NCBI GenBank assembly: GCA_026168455.1
Contig: CM047431.1
Span: 18,451,547-18,515,546 of the forward strand
Reading direction: 5' to 3'
DNA: 64,000 nt
Origin: Theocolax elegans
Taxonomy: Eukaryota > Arthropoda > Insecta > Hymenoptera > Cerocephalidae
A program made the translations under genes and the position numbers. The notes beneath the pieces are model-generated. The model was not told where the DNA came from. It was given only the letters and a program-made list of their open reading frames with translations, and did no database searches. Shown in pieces: positions 13,415-22,898 of this stretch; positions within the stretch are counted from its first letter, which is position 1, and every line of letters begins with the position of its first letter.

Positions 13415-14134
13415 TGTGACGGAAATCGTCACACAATCTATTCACGACGAATAGAGTATTTAAATTGTCGAATTGTAAGTCGTCGGAGCCTTTCGTATGT
13501 CAAGGCCAACCGACGGCACTCGCCGCGGCACAGGGCCGCCTATCACCACCGCCGCCGACGTAGGTCCTCCGTTGCCCAGGAGGACACTGGGACAAGGATC
13601 GGCTGGGCCATCCACAGGGCGCACCCCGGTAAGTCTGCTTATATTACCGCGCGTTCCCCCCTTACCCCGAGTGTATGTGTGTGTGTACATCGGGAGTGTG
13701 TTCGGGTACGCCAGTACCCGAATAGCGGAGATCAGGAAGGAGTCAACCGCAGGCGAGGATCTCGATCCGGTTGGCTCCCGATACTTCCGCCCGCGTGAAA
13801 GAACATTGTCGCGGCACATGGCCTGGATGGCCAATTGTTAATGTAAATTAAAATAAATGTTTTATTTCTTTTTATTTTAATTAATAGAGTGTTTATTTTA
13901 TTCTCCCCGCTCCCGCCGACATCCTATTAATTTAAAGTAATCGTGTCTAGGCAAAGAGGATTGCCCGAATCCTCCACACCGATCGTCTCAGCGAACTCGC
14001 GTTCCTGGCGACAGCCCGCAGTTCGGATAAATAAATAAATAATTGTGTGCGCGGTATTGGGCAACGCGGCCCAACGGTTTTTATTAATTACATTAATTAA
14101 TTAATTGAATCGGGTACGCGAATACCACGTCACA
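13415..14134 (+). repeat. 5' LTR of Ty3/gypsy element (U3 partly deleted)
   Basis: Starts TGTGACGGAAATCGTCACA and ends ACCACGTCACA, with a TATTTAAA promoter-like motif near 13458 and AATAAA signals near 13850. It is 720 bp against 1039-1040 bp for the two 3' LTRs. The difference is one block of 321 bp (23000-23320 in the 3' copy) missing from U3. Elsewhere the 5' and 3' copies differ by only about four substitutions and two one-base indels, so the insertion is young. A 9-bp perfect hairpin (TTCGGGTAC / GTACCCGAA) lies at 13701-13722. Confidence 0.95.
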
Positions 14135-14136
14135 AA

Positions 14137-14152
14137 TGGCGACCGTGACAGA
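14137..14152 (+). promoter_or_regulatory. Primer-binding site, tRNA-Arg
   Basis: TGGCGACCGTGACAG starts two bases after the LTR end and is complementary to the 3' end (with CCA) of insect tRNA-Arg(UCG), the primer type known for 412/mdg1-like gypsy elements. Confidence 0.85.
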
Positions 14153-16831
14153 ACGTTCGGTTTCGTCCTCACCGATATTTAATTTAAATTAAAGAATAAT
14201 TGTCGGCCATCTTTTCGCGCGCGAGCAGTGTCGCGGCGAAACGTGAGCGGGTTGAGTTTTGAGAGAGAGAGACAGAGAGAGAGAGAGTGTATTACGAGTT
14301 AGAGTTAGAGTGAGAGAGAGAGCGCGAGAGACGGCGTGTGAGACGCGTCTCTATACCGGAGTATTCCCCCTCTTGCTCGGGTATCCGAGGAGAGGTATAC
14401 ACCGGTATATCGAGAGAGAGTTCGCGCGCGACCGTGTTTAGCCGGAAGCGCCCGATCTCATCGAGATCGGTCTCTCTCGATCGCAAGCTTGACGGGAGAT
14501 CTTTGCTAGCTTGTATGGGAGCAGCAAAGTAGGGAGAGAGTAGCTTGCGCCGCGGATCGCGGGCAGCGAGAATCCCCCCCCGAATAGCGCAAAGGAAAGA
14601 ATTCGCGAGAGGCGATCATCATCGGCTCTCTCCGATTGCGCCCGCGAGTGGAAGTGAGAGAGAGAGAATCCCTAGTCGCGGGGAATCGGAGTAAGGTGCT
14701 AGGCGGGCTATAGGTGTGTGAGTGAGAGAGATAGCGCGATCGCCTAGCCCCTTCGCGTGTATAAAGTCTTCGCAGCTGGTTTCGCCGATAGAAACCACAG
14801 CGGCGAATTATTTTTATTTTTCCCAATATAATAAAATAATTTCGTTCCCGCGCGGGATCTAGTATGTATTTTATGGTGTGAGAGTGTTTCAAAACTAGAT
14901 CCTTTCGGGTGAGGTAGCTGCCCCACCTCCCACCCCGTTTTAAAGAAAATTTTATATAATTTAATTTTTCTTATCTACGGGACGCGGCGATAAAATTACT
15001 GTTATTTTATTTGAATTTGAGAGCGCAGTATTTTTATTTGGCTCTCCTCCCCTCCCTGACCCACGCATATATTATATGTAGTAAAATAACTAATAATTGT
15101 ATTATTTATTACTATTTATTTCTATAATATATGTAATTTTATTTGTGTGTGAATAAAATATATTTTATAACTATTGTTGATTATTTAGACTTGTTTGCAA
15201 GTTAAATAATTAACAGTAAGTAACTTTGTGTGAAACTGCCGCAAAGTTACAATAGTTGTAATATTAATTATTTAAACTCGTGTGTGAGTAAAATAATTAA
15301 AATTATTTCTTTATTACAATTATCTGACAGTAATTACTTGATTTAATATTTGGTATTTATTAAATATTACTGTTCACGATACTTGTATTATATTTTTGAA
15401 AATTTTGAGTGTGAGAAAATTTTTTTCTATAACTCGTGTTAATTGTTTAGACTTGTTGCAAGTTAAACAATTAATGTTAAGTATCTTTGTGTGATTGTTC
15501 CGCAAAGATAAGAGAGTTGTAAAATATAATTATTTAGACTAGAGAGTGAGTTAAATAATTGAATTTTTTTTTTCATGTATTTTAATGATCGGCATTTAAC
15601 CTAATATTTCGTATTCGTTATTTGCTGTGAAATTTTAATATATGTTAAAAACTTTCTTTTCTCCTTTTGTGTGTTTAAATTATATCTCCACACATTTTTG
15701 CCAATTATTTAGACTTGTTTGTTAGTTAAATAATTGGTTATAATTTTTTTTTGGTGTGTTTGAGTAAAATAATTCGGTGTATAAATTTAATTGTTTAGAC
15801 TTGTTAGCAAGTTAAATAATTAAATTTTCATTTCCTTTTCGTTCAATTTATTTAAAAAAAAAAAAGGAAATATAAATTATTTCAACTTGGTAGCAACATA
15901 AATTATTTATTTAGTTCTTTTTAGGATAAAATAAATATATTTCGCTGAAAAATTGTCATTTGGGACGACAATTAGTGAAATAATTATTTTGTTGCAAACC
16001 ATACGGGATTTACAACATTTCATAAATACCCTTACTGTTGAAGTAATTTAATTAAATTTGTGTTTGTATTGTAGTGTAAATTATAAAGGAAATTTATTTT
16101 GTTGTTTTGGGCTTGGAAAAGCAAAATAATAAATAGTGTCTTGGTGTGTGTGAATCACAAGACACTGCATTTATTTTTATATTTATTTTAAAATTAATTA
16201 TTTAGGCTCGTTAGTGAGATAAATAATTTAATTTTTTTTGTCTTTTCTTCCTTTATAATTTGGTGTTCTGTATTTATTAATAGATTGAAACTTTAATTAT
16301 TTCAATTTCCATAACAAAATAAATTCTTTTCGCCAGTGAGGAATCTTTTGGATTATAACTGGCGAGAGAGATATTTTGGGAAATCGTCAAATTTACCATT
16401 ACTGGTAAATTACCGACGATATTGAAATAATTTAAAGATTTCTTTTTGTTAATAATTAATTATTTTTGCTTGCAGAAGCAATTGTATAGAGTCTTGGTGC
16501 GTTTGAGTCACAAGACACTATTATAAACATTAATTATTTAGACTTGTGAGCAAGTTAAATAATTAATTTTAATTTGGTACAAGTGTTAAGTGTGTGATTT
16601 GCCACAACTTTAACCAACAAAATTTAATTATTTTGTCCTTCTAAGGACGAAATAAATTCCTTTTAAAGAAAATCTTTTGGATTTTAATTAAGTGAATTAA
16701 TTTTGTTGGTACACTAGTCGGTGCATATTTACAATTTATTGTAATTAAGCCGACACCAAATTTTTTTTACTCGTTGGGAGTAATAATTATTTTATTGTGG
16801 TGAGTCCAATAAAATAATTTCCAATTGAAAA
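14153..16831 (+). promoter_or_regulatory. Retrotransposon 5' leader with serial hairpins
   Basis: A 2.7-kb untranslated leader. The first part (14230-14930) is purine-rich with a (GA)n tract at 14258-14330. From about 15120 it is AT-rich and contains some 15-20 separate short inverted repeats in a row. Many have the form ATTATTTAGACTTG-loop-CAAGTTAAATAAT (15181-15209, 15439-15474, 15528-15561, 15701-15736, 15785-15828, 16530-16567). Others pair TAACTTTG with CAAAGTTA (15221-15249), AGTGTCTTG with CAAGACACT (16135-16166), CGCCAGT with ACTGGCG (16331-16364), or AATTATTTTATT with its complement (16785-16819, 12 bp perfect, 12 nt before gag opens). Many loops contain GTGTG or GTGAG. No ORF with domain content is present. 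Confidence 0.8.
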
Positions 16832-19615
16832 TTGGATACTTCCGAAGTATTTGAAACACTAGGGATTTCATCTGAAATCCCGGTTGAGAGTACTTCTCCC
16901 GACGTCACACGTCGGCTGCTGCTGGTCAGAAAAATAATGGCCAGCAGCTATGAAGCCCGAATGGCTCAGCTTATGCGTGAATCACGCATAGCTAGGGATA
17001 TTCGTCGGGAAACGAAGAAGCTTCCGATTGAGGCAGTGTATGCCCAATTGGAGCATCTGAGTTTAAACGCAAATGGCGAAGAGGCGGAGTGCCTTTTGCG
17101 TCACCGGATAAGATGTGTAGACATTAATCTGGAAATACCATGGTTCCCTGAATACGATGAGAATGTAAGGGCAGAGCATGCACATAAACCTCTAGTATGT
17201 CAGGAACTATGGGAAATTAGGAAACCTCGTTCAAGGAAAGGGAGTGTGGTCCCATCAGGATCGGAAGTTTCCTGCGAGTCCGAAATGTCGGATCGCGAAA
17301 GGGTTGCTAGTGACAGAGCACCTATCCCTGAAGAAGATGGAGCTCTGTCACCAAGTGGTCTGTCCAGAAACTCGCCATTGAGTACTGCACAAAGCCCGAG
17401 GTTGGCACCAACAGGGGCTATACCTAAACGGTTCGGTGAGGTACTGGGAGCAAACATGACCACGACTGCAATCCCTTATGTTCCTGTTTCGGTGGCTGCA
17501 ACCTCGTGCACAACCACTACGTCGACGGTTACGACCGTGACGACTGCTCAACTCGGAGATTTTTATGCACCCGCACATTACCTCCCAATTGACGAGCAGA
17601 GAAACAGCGGACATCTTGGCACTAGAGAGAGTGAAGTGCCAACACAACATTTTGACTTGGGTTCGCAGACGGAAGCCGACCGTCGTACGTCACGAGGATA
17701 CACCTCTAGACAATACGACATCAGGCAACCTGAAGCTAATACAACCGAACGTCAATTTGTTGATGATAGGAATGGATATGACCTTCCTAATGACGTCAGT
17801 GTTCAATCTTACGAAAAACCGAGATTTGAACAGAGACGTCGTGAGACCTCTTCTAAGACTTATGAAGGACAAGATAGAAGAGAGAGGCGTGAGTACACGA
17901 CTCCAAACAGAAATTCACGACACCATCGTTCTGTGAGTAGAGCCTCAAGCAACGATGAACGTCGTGAAAGCTGTACGGAGAGACGTACTCAGAAACGTCA
18001 GTTCAACCGTAAACTCAACGACCGAGCACAGACGGAAATTCCGGAGCAAAGTCACAGAGAGAGGTCGCACAGACGTAGAGAAACGCCTCGAGAGAAACGT
18101 GTGGTGGCCACTTGCGATCAGAGTACTCAGACGGATTCGTCCGATGGATATCAGTCTGATCACGAACCTGCTCGTAGGAGATCCGATTCTCGTAGGGCGG
18201 CTGAAGGCCGACAAGAGAATAGGAATCCTTCTACCAGTAGGCGTAGGAGTTCCCGGACGGATAATAGAGATGACCGTCGGGAAAGAGAGTCCTACGAAGC
18301 TAGGCCAAGGTATCGTGAAGACGATAACCGAACGCACGATCGGACAGGGTGCGCACGAGAGCTGCGTATCTGGAACATGTCCTTTGATGGTAAGACCAAA
18401 AAGGACGCGGAAGAGTTTCTGAACCGTTTGCACGATTTCAGAAATGACAACGAGTTCGCAGATCGCAGGATGTTCAGTGCCCTGCCCAATGTGTTCTCAA
18501 AATCAGCACTGTTCTGGTATAGAACAGTTCAGCCATCTCTTCGAGATTGGCGTGATTTTGAGATCGAGTTCCTAAATGAGTATGGCCGTATAATAAATGA
18601 CGAAGATTTACTCATGGAACTTCGATCAAGAACACAAAATGAGGGAGAAAAGGCTACGACGTTCCTGAATTGTTTCAGAGCGATCGTAAATAAGTTTAAA
18701 TGCCCTCCCTCATTAGAACAACAGGTGAAGATGGCCTACTCGCAGATGAGGCCAGATTACCGTAGGTACATACCAGTACGACAAATCAGGAATTTCTCTG
18801 ATTTGACAAGCTACGGTAAAGAGTACGAGCAGCATTTAACATGGGACACGAAATTTTCCAGTTCCAACGTTAAGCGCGAGAAGCTTGTACCAGAAGCTTT
18901 CCCGAAACAGAGTGGTGGAGCACGAGTTTCGGGCAAAGTGGCGACTGTTACCGAAAAGAGTAAGGATGAGTCTTCTCATTCGGATAAACAGTCGTCTAAG
19001 AAAACTATTAAGAAGAAGAGCAAGAAAAGTGCGAAAAACTGGCCAAACTCTTCTTCAAGCGAATACGAAGCAGCCGCTGTGTACGGTACTTCCAACGTCA
19101 CTAATAGTTTTCAGAAACGATACGGCAAGTCGAATAATGGAGTGAGTGCCCCCAATTCGAAATCCGTATCGTACGTGCCTGTTTCTCAACAGTCACCTGG
19201 GCAACAAAAACAGAGCTCGGGCAAAAGAGAAAGACGTGCTTTGACGAATTCTCAACTGCCCCAGCAAAACGTTTTTGTCCCACAAATGGCACAAAACCTG
19301 GTGAGGTATGTGCAACCACAGGCGACGGCAGTAAACCCAACGAACCTGAGCACCAACTTTGTCGGCGTGTGTTTCACATGCCAAAAAGTCGGTCATAGGT
19401 CGTCGGATTGCCCGAGCCGAACATGCTACCGATGCGGAAACATTGGGCACTCCGCTGAGCAGTGCTCTACCGAATTGGTAGCAAAGGAGTGCCAGCTGTG
19501 TGGAACTAGTGGCGTTACACTCCAAACATGTCCTAACTGCGTCAGATTTCTCCAAAACGTGGGAAACCTGAACGCAGGGCACCCGAGCTGCCCCGGGCGC
19601 CCTGCACTCCAGTAA
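16832..19615 (+). CDS. Gag polyprotein of Ty3/gypsy element
   Basis: Structural protein that would form the retrotransposon particle and bind its RNA. The 927-codon frame opens after a TGA at 16826. Its first codon here is TTG (16832) and the first ATG is codon 36 (16937), so either the original ATG was mutated or translation starts at 16937. Residues ~260-500 form a long Arg/Glu/Ser-rich region. Residues ~505-675 match the retrotransposon gag capsid domain (FDGKTKKDAEEFLNRL, then ALFWYRT). Two CCHC knuckles follow (CFTCQKVGHRSSDC and CYRCGNIGHSAEQC, ~847-876), then a third incomplete CxxC motif. The 3' end overlaps the pol frame by ~105 nt, in the -1 relation, with a frameshift signal at 19561-19605. 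The reading frame is intact apart from the start. Confidence 0.93.
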   Translation: MDTSEVFETLGISSEIPVESTSPDVTRRLLLVRKIMASSYEARMAQLMRESRIARDIRRETKKLPIEAVYAQLEHLSLNANGEEAECLLRHRIRCVDINLEIPWFPEYDENVRAEHAHKPLVCQELWEIRKPRSRKGSVVPSGSEVSCESEMSDRERVASDRAPIPEEDGALSPSGLSRNSPLSTAQSPRLAPTGAIPKRFGEVLGANMTTTAIPYVPVSVAATSCTTTTSTVTTVTTAQLGDFYAPAHYLPIDEQRNSGHLGTRESEVPTQHFDLGSQTEADRRTSRGYTSRQYDIRQPEANTTERQFVDDRNGYDLPNDVSVQSYEKPRFEQRRRETSSKTYEGQDRRERREYTTPNRNSRHHRSVSRASSNDERRESCTERRTQKRQFNRKLNDRAQTEIPEQSHRERSHRRRETPREKRVVATCDQSTQTDSSDGYQSDHEPARRRSDSRRAAEGRQENRNPSTSRRRSSRTDNRDDRRERESYEARPRYREDDNRTHDRTGCARELRIWNMSFDGKTKKDAEEFLNRLHDFRNDNEFADRRMFSALPNVFSKSALFWYRTVQPSLRDWRDFEIEFLNEYGRIINDEDLLMELRSRTQNEGEKATTFLNCFRAIVNKFKCPPSLEQQVKMAYSQMRPDYRRYIPVRQIRNFSDLTSYGKEYEQHLTWDTKFSSSNVKREKLVPEAFPKQSGGARVSGKVATVTEKSKDESSHSDKQSSKKTIKKKSKKSAKNWPNSSSSEYEAAAVYGTSNVTNSFQKRYGKSNNGVSAPNSKSVSYVPVSQQSPGQQKQSSGKRERRALTNSQLPQQNVFVPQMAQNLVRYVQPQATAVNPTNLSTNFVGVCFTCQKVGHRSSDCPSRTCYRCGNIGHSAEQCSTELVAKECQLCGTSGVTLQTCPNCVRFLQNVGNLNAGHPSCPGRPALQ

Positions 19616-20634
19616 GTAAACCGCATGGTTTACAAGGGCAAGAGTTTAAGGTTGGAGAACCCTCTAAACTCTTTAAGAAGTCTAGCAAATCATTTGCTGA
19701 CTTCTCTAAAGTCCTTAACGGAGATCAAATTCCCACTCAGACCGAAGTTGGTGTTGAAAGTAAGTCTGAGTGTAAGGATCCTAAACGTTCTAGGGATTCG
19801 ACAGATGGAAAAGTTCTTAGAACACAACCTGTCAATCCCACCCGAGCTTTGCAAGGTAAAACAGAACAAGGAACCTTATTAGACCAACAAAAGCGTGAGG
19901 CTAAAGATTCGTCTAAGGAACTCCAAAGGCAAATATACTCTGATAGCAGAGATATTATTGGTGAAGAGAGCGTAAAGAGATCGTTATCTCAGCCGCTTAG
20001 CACCATCGGAGTGAACGACCTTGGTTGTTGCTCATCGTCACCCCGTTGTGACACACCTAGTAATGAGGACAAGAAGCCCTTGGTGGAGAAGGAAATTGTC
20101 CTTAACAACGAGCCCTTGGTGGATAAGGTAGTTGTCGATGGTGTGCATAACATGAACCGTACAAACTCGTTGCCGAGAAGTACAGTTCAGGGGGGGGCAG
20201 ATGCCGTACCAAGTACGTCTAAAATGACGCACACGGCATCGACTCCTAACGACGATAGTCAAACCGATCAGATAATTGCTGGAATCCAATCGGATAACCG
20301 GCTATTCTTTTTGGTACGACTCGGTGGAAAGGACTTTAAAGCACTTTCCGATCCTGGCGCCATGGTCTCTCTTGTACGATCAGATGTTGTCGAACAGTAC
20401 AAGTTTAAATGGAGACCTGTCAAGGTTATCGTGAAAGGTGTGGCTGGACCAGCACTTAAAGTCCTTGGCCTAATCGACATTCTGTTCTGTGTAGAAGGCC
20501 TTGATGGCAATATCCAACTGAGAATTGTAGAGAATATTGAGCATTCCATCATTCTCGGTATGGATTTTCTACAACATTGGAATATGGAAATCAAATTAGG
20601 CGAAGCTATTTGGCGTATTGGCGAGAGTGATTAG
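19510..20634 (+). CDS. Pol, linker and aspartic protease part
   Basis: Pol-frame segment read after the -1 shift. It opens at 19510 inside gag and runs to a TAG at 20632. The first ~250 codons are a Lys/Ser-rich linker without a recognised domain. The last ~110 residues are a retroviral-type aspartic protease: substrate-flap region, then the active-site position, then ILGMDFLQHWN near the C-terminus, a family signature. The active site reads SDPGAM, where D-S/T-G-A is expected; the Thr/Ser that supports the catalytic Asp is Pro here, so activity is doubtful. The TAG is in the same frame as the reverse transcriptase that follows, so the two were once one polyprotein. Confidence 0.85.
19561..19605 (+). 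promoter_or_regulatory. -1 ribosomal frameshift signal between gag and pol
   Basis: The heptamer GGGAAAC (19561-19567) is in phase with gag (GTG GGA AAC), exactly the X XXY YYZ form. After a 6-nt spacer comes a GC-rich hairpin: GCAGGGC (19574-19580) pairs with GCCCTGC (19599-19605), with a further inner 4-bp stem (CCCG/CGGG). The pol frame is -1 relative to gag and is open from 19510. All elements of a classical -1 frameshift site are visible. Confidence 0.85.
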
Positions 20635-22314
20635 AGACACTTCGTCAGAGATACATCCCATGACATCGATTCGAGGATTTCCGCTGAATGTGCTGGTATA
20701 ATTGAGATACAGGACGACCAGCGGAAACAAGTCAAAGAGTTAGTTGAAAGCCTACTCTTGCCCTCGGGAGACGTGCACGGCTTTACGACGTTAACGGAGC
20801 ACCACATAGAGGTTGAACCTGGTGCAAGACCGGTCCGTCATAAGCCAAGACGTATGTCTCCCAAGGTCCTCGAATTTGCCCAGAGTGAGGTCAAAAAGAT
20901 GTTTGACAAGGGCATTATAGAACCGAGTGCGAGTGATTGGTCAGCTGCTCCGGTCATCGTCCGCAAGGACGAAGGAAGTTATCGCTTCTGTATCGATTTT
21001 CGAGACCTTAATGCAGTCACAAAACGTGATTCTTATCCAATTCCTAATATGGATACCATATTGGATAAGCTGCATAATGCAAGGTATATATCGAAAATTG
21101 ATCTTAAGAAAGCGTACTTCCAAATATTAATGGCCGAGGCGAGCCGGCATTATACTGCATTTGCTGTACGAGGGTCGGGGCTGTGGCAGTTCACGAGAAT
21201 GCCTTTTGGCCTCATGAATGCTCCTATGACCTTTGCACGGCTTATAGATACAATCTTCGGGCCTAAGGTGGAACCTCATGTGTTTGGTTATTTAGACGAC
21301 TTGATCGTCATTACCGAAACTTTTGAGGACCATCTAAAATGGCTCGAATACGTACTAAGGACGTTGAATGACACTGGACTCGAAGTGGATCGAGAGAAGT
21401 GTGAGTTTTGTTGTTCCAGTGTAACGTTCCTAGGGTACAAATTGGACGCGGACGGCTTGAGGCCTGATGAGGAACGAGTCGCTCCAGTCCTTAATTACCC
21501 TACTCCTCGTAATGTCAAACAGCTGAGATCCTTTCTCGGGATGGTAGGCTGGTACTCTCGATTCATTAATCGAGAAGCTGACATTAAAGCTCCCCTTACC
21601 AAGTTGCTGCGTAAAGACCAGGCTTGGGATTGGGGCGAGGAGCAGGAGGAGGCGTTCTGTCAGCTTAGAGTTGCGTTAGCTGAAGCGCCTGTACTAGCCC
21701 GTCCAGACTTTTCTAAGCCATTTACCGTCCAAAGTGACGCTAGTGACTTAGCAATAGGTGCGGTGTTGACGCAACTGGACGACGAGGGTTTCGAGCATCC
21801 GATTGTCTACGTCAGCCGATTATTAAATCGCGCTGAACGTAATTACATGACAACGGAAAAAGAACGCTTGGCTCTCATATGGGCTATTAAGAGATTGAGA
21901 CCATACGTTGAGGCCTATCGATTTACGGCTGTGACCGACCATAGTGCTCTCATATGGCTCAAAAATCTCAAGGAGCCGTCGGGTAGAGTGGCACGATGGA
22001 TACTTGAAATGCAGCAATGGGACTTTGAAATAGTGCATAAGAAAGGAGCCTTGCACTATGTCCCGGACGCGCTTTCTCGTGCCGTCAACCCAGACCCCTA
22101 CGAAGAAGAGATTGCCTCGTTCGAAGTAATTGCAGACCCATGGTATATTGCTAGATTAAACGATGTACGCTCATGCCCTCAGAAATTTCCGGAGTGGAAA
22201 ATTGAGGATGATATGCTATATCGTTTTACAAATGATAAACTCTTGGACTCTGTATCAGAACGAGAGGAAGGCTGGCGTCTTGTGCTACCCTTAGAGCAGA
22301 GGAACCGAGTTTAG
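20635..22314 (+). CDS. Pol, reverse transcriptase and RNase H part
   Basis: Continues in the protease frame directly after the TAG, with no ATG needed. It copies element RNA into DNA. RT landmarks: the primer-grip region KMFDKGIIEPSASDWSAAPV, the FRDLNAVTKRDSYPIP block, the substrate block IDLKKAYFQI, FGLMNAP, and the catalytic YLDD at 21289-21300. RNase H follows with FTVQSDASDLAIGAVL, the E of TTEKERLAL and TDHSALIWL, then the post-RNase-H tether VHKKGALHYVPDALSR. All catalytic residues that I can place are present. The frame ends at TAG 22312-22314, where a single-base shift leads on to the integrase zinc finger. Confidence 0.95.
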   Translation, partial: RHFVRDTSHDIDSRISAECAGIIEIQDDQRKQVKELVESLLLPSGDVHGFTTLTEHHIEVEPGARPVRHKPRRMSPKVLEFAQSEVKKMFDKGIIEPSASDWSAAPVIVRKDEGSYRFCIDFRDLNAVTKRDSYPIPNMDTILDKLHNARYISKIDLKKAYFQILMAEASRHYTAFAVRGSGLWQFTRMPFGLMNAPMTFARLIDTIFGPKVEPHVFGYLDDLIVITETFEDHLKWLEYVLRTLNDTGLEVDREKCEFCCSSVTFLGYKLDADGLRPDEERVAPVLNYPTPRNVKQLRSFLGMVGWYSRFINREADIKAPLTKLLRKDQAWDWGEEQEEAFCQLRVALAEAPVLARPDFSKPFTVQSDASDLAIGAVLTQLDDEGFEHPIVYVSRLLNRAERNYMTTEKERLALIWAIKRLRPYVEAYRFTAVTDHSALIWLKNLKEPSGRVARWILEMQQWDFEIVHKKGALHYVPDALSRAVNPDPYEEEIASFEVIADPWYIARLNDVRSCPQKFPEWKIEDDMLYRFTNDKLLDSVSEREEGWRLVLPLEQRNRV

Positions 22315-22487
22315 TAGATTCTCATTTCCACCCAGTTATGGGTCACATGGGAATTGAAAAAACTTACGAACGCGTTGCAAGAGATTACTATTGGCCAGGT
22401 ATCTACCACGATACCCACCAATTTGTCTTACGGTGTCTGATATGTCAGAACTGTAAGATGTCTCAAGCAGGTCCTCAAGGCTTATGA
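22311..22487 (+). pseudogene. Integrase N-terminal zinc-binding remnant
   Basis: In a frame shifted by one from RT, about 58 codons match the H2C2 zinc-binding domain of gypsy integrases: HFHPVMGHMGIEKTYERV, then DYYWPGI, then CLICQNC. It stops at TGA 22485-22487. The catalytic core expected next (DDE-type, about 200 residues) is absent. Confidence 0.88.
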
Positions 22488-22531
22488 TTTAAATTGGCCG
22501 TACACTTTCCTAAGGTGCGTAAGGCATGTCT

Positions 22532-22681
22532 GCTGAACTGGCACCAAAGTATGACAGACCCTTTGAAGTTAAAGAAATACTATCTCCAGTAGTTCTGAGA
22601 CTAGAAGAGTCTAGTCGGAAACGGACCGAGGTACACATATCCGATGTGAAGAGATATGTACCACCTCGGGTTGCCATGTGA
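22532..22681 (+). pseudogene. Integrase C-terminal remnant
   Basis: In a third frame, about 49 codons read like the end of gypsy integrases: LAPKYDRPFEVKEILSP, then VHISDVKRYVPP, ending at TGA 22679-22681. With the zinc finger ending at 22487, the whole catalytic core has been deleted between them. The remaining 44 nt show no core motif. Confidence 0.8.
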
Positions 22682-22870
22682 AGCGGTAGGAAAAACGTAT
22701 CGGCGTACGTGAGAACAGTCAGTGAAGGCTAGGCCTGGTGACTGTATGCCACGTCAATATCATCCGAAGCACGAAGAATCATTGAAGCAGCCTCCAATTG
22801 AAGAAAAGAAGAAAAGCGTACAGCGCGCAGTCGTGGATAGATTGTGCCTTTCTTTCGACTCGGCCTTCCC

Positions 22871-22898
22871 GAGGGAAGTGGAGTCTAGGGGGGGGCTT
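22871..22898 (+). promoter_or_regulatory. Polypurine tract
   Basis: GAGGGAAGTGGAG followed by an AG(8) run (22887-22895) lies three bases before the 3' LTR, the expected site for plus-strand DNA priming. An identical tract lies at 24167-24194 in the duplicate. Confidence 0.8.

Noticed and set aside
13409..14926. Arg-rich frames in the 5' LTR and purine-rich leader
   Set aside because: GC-rich and (GA)n composition gives open frames; no domain, and they overlap LTR and primer-site features.
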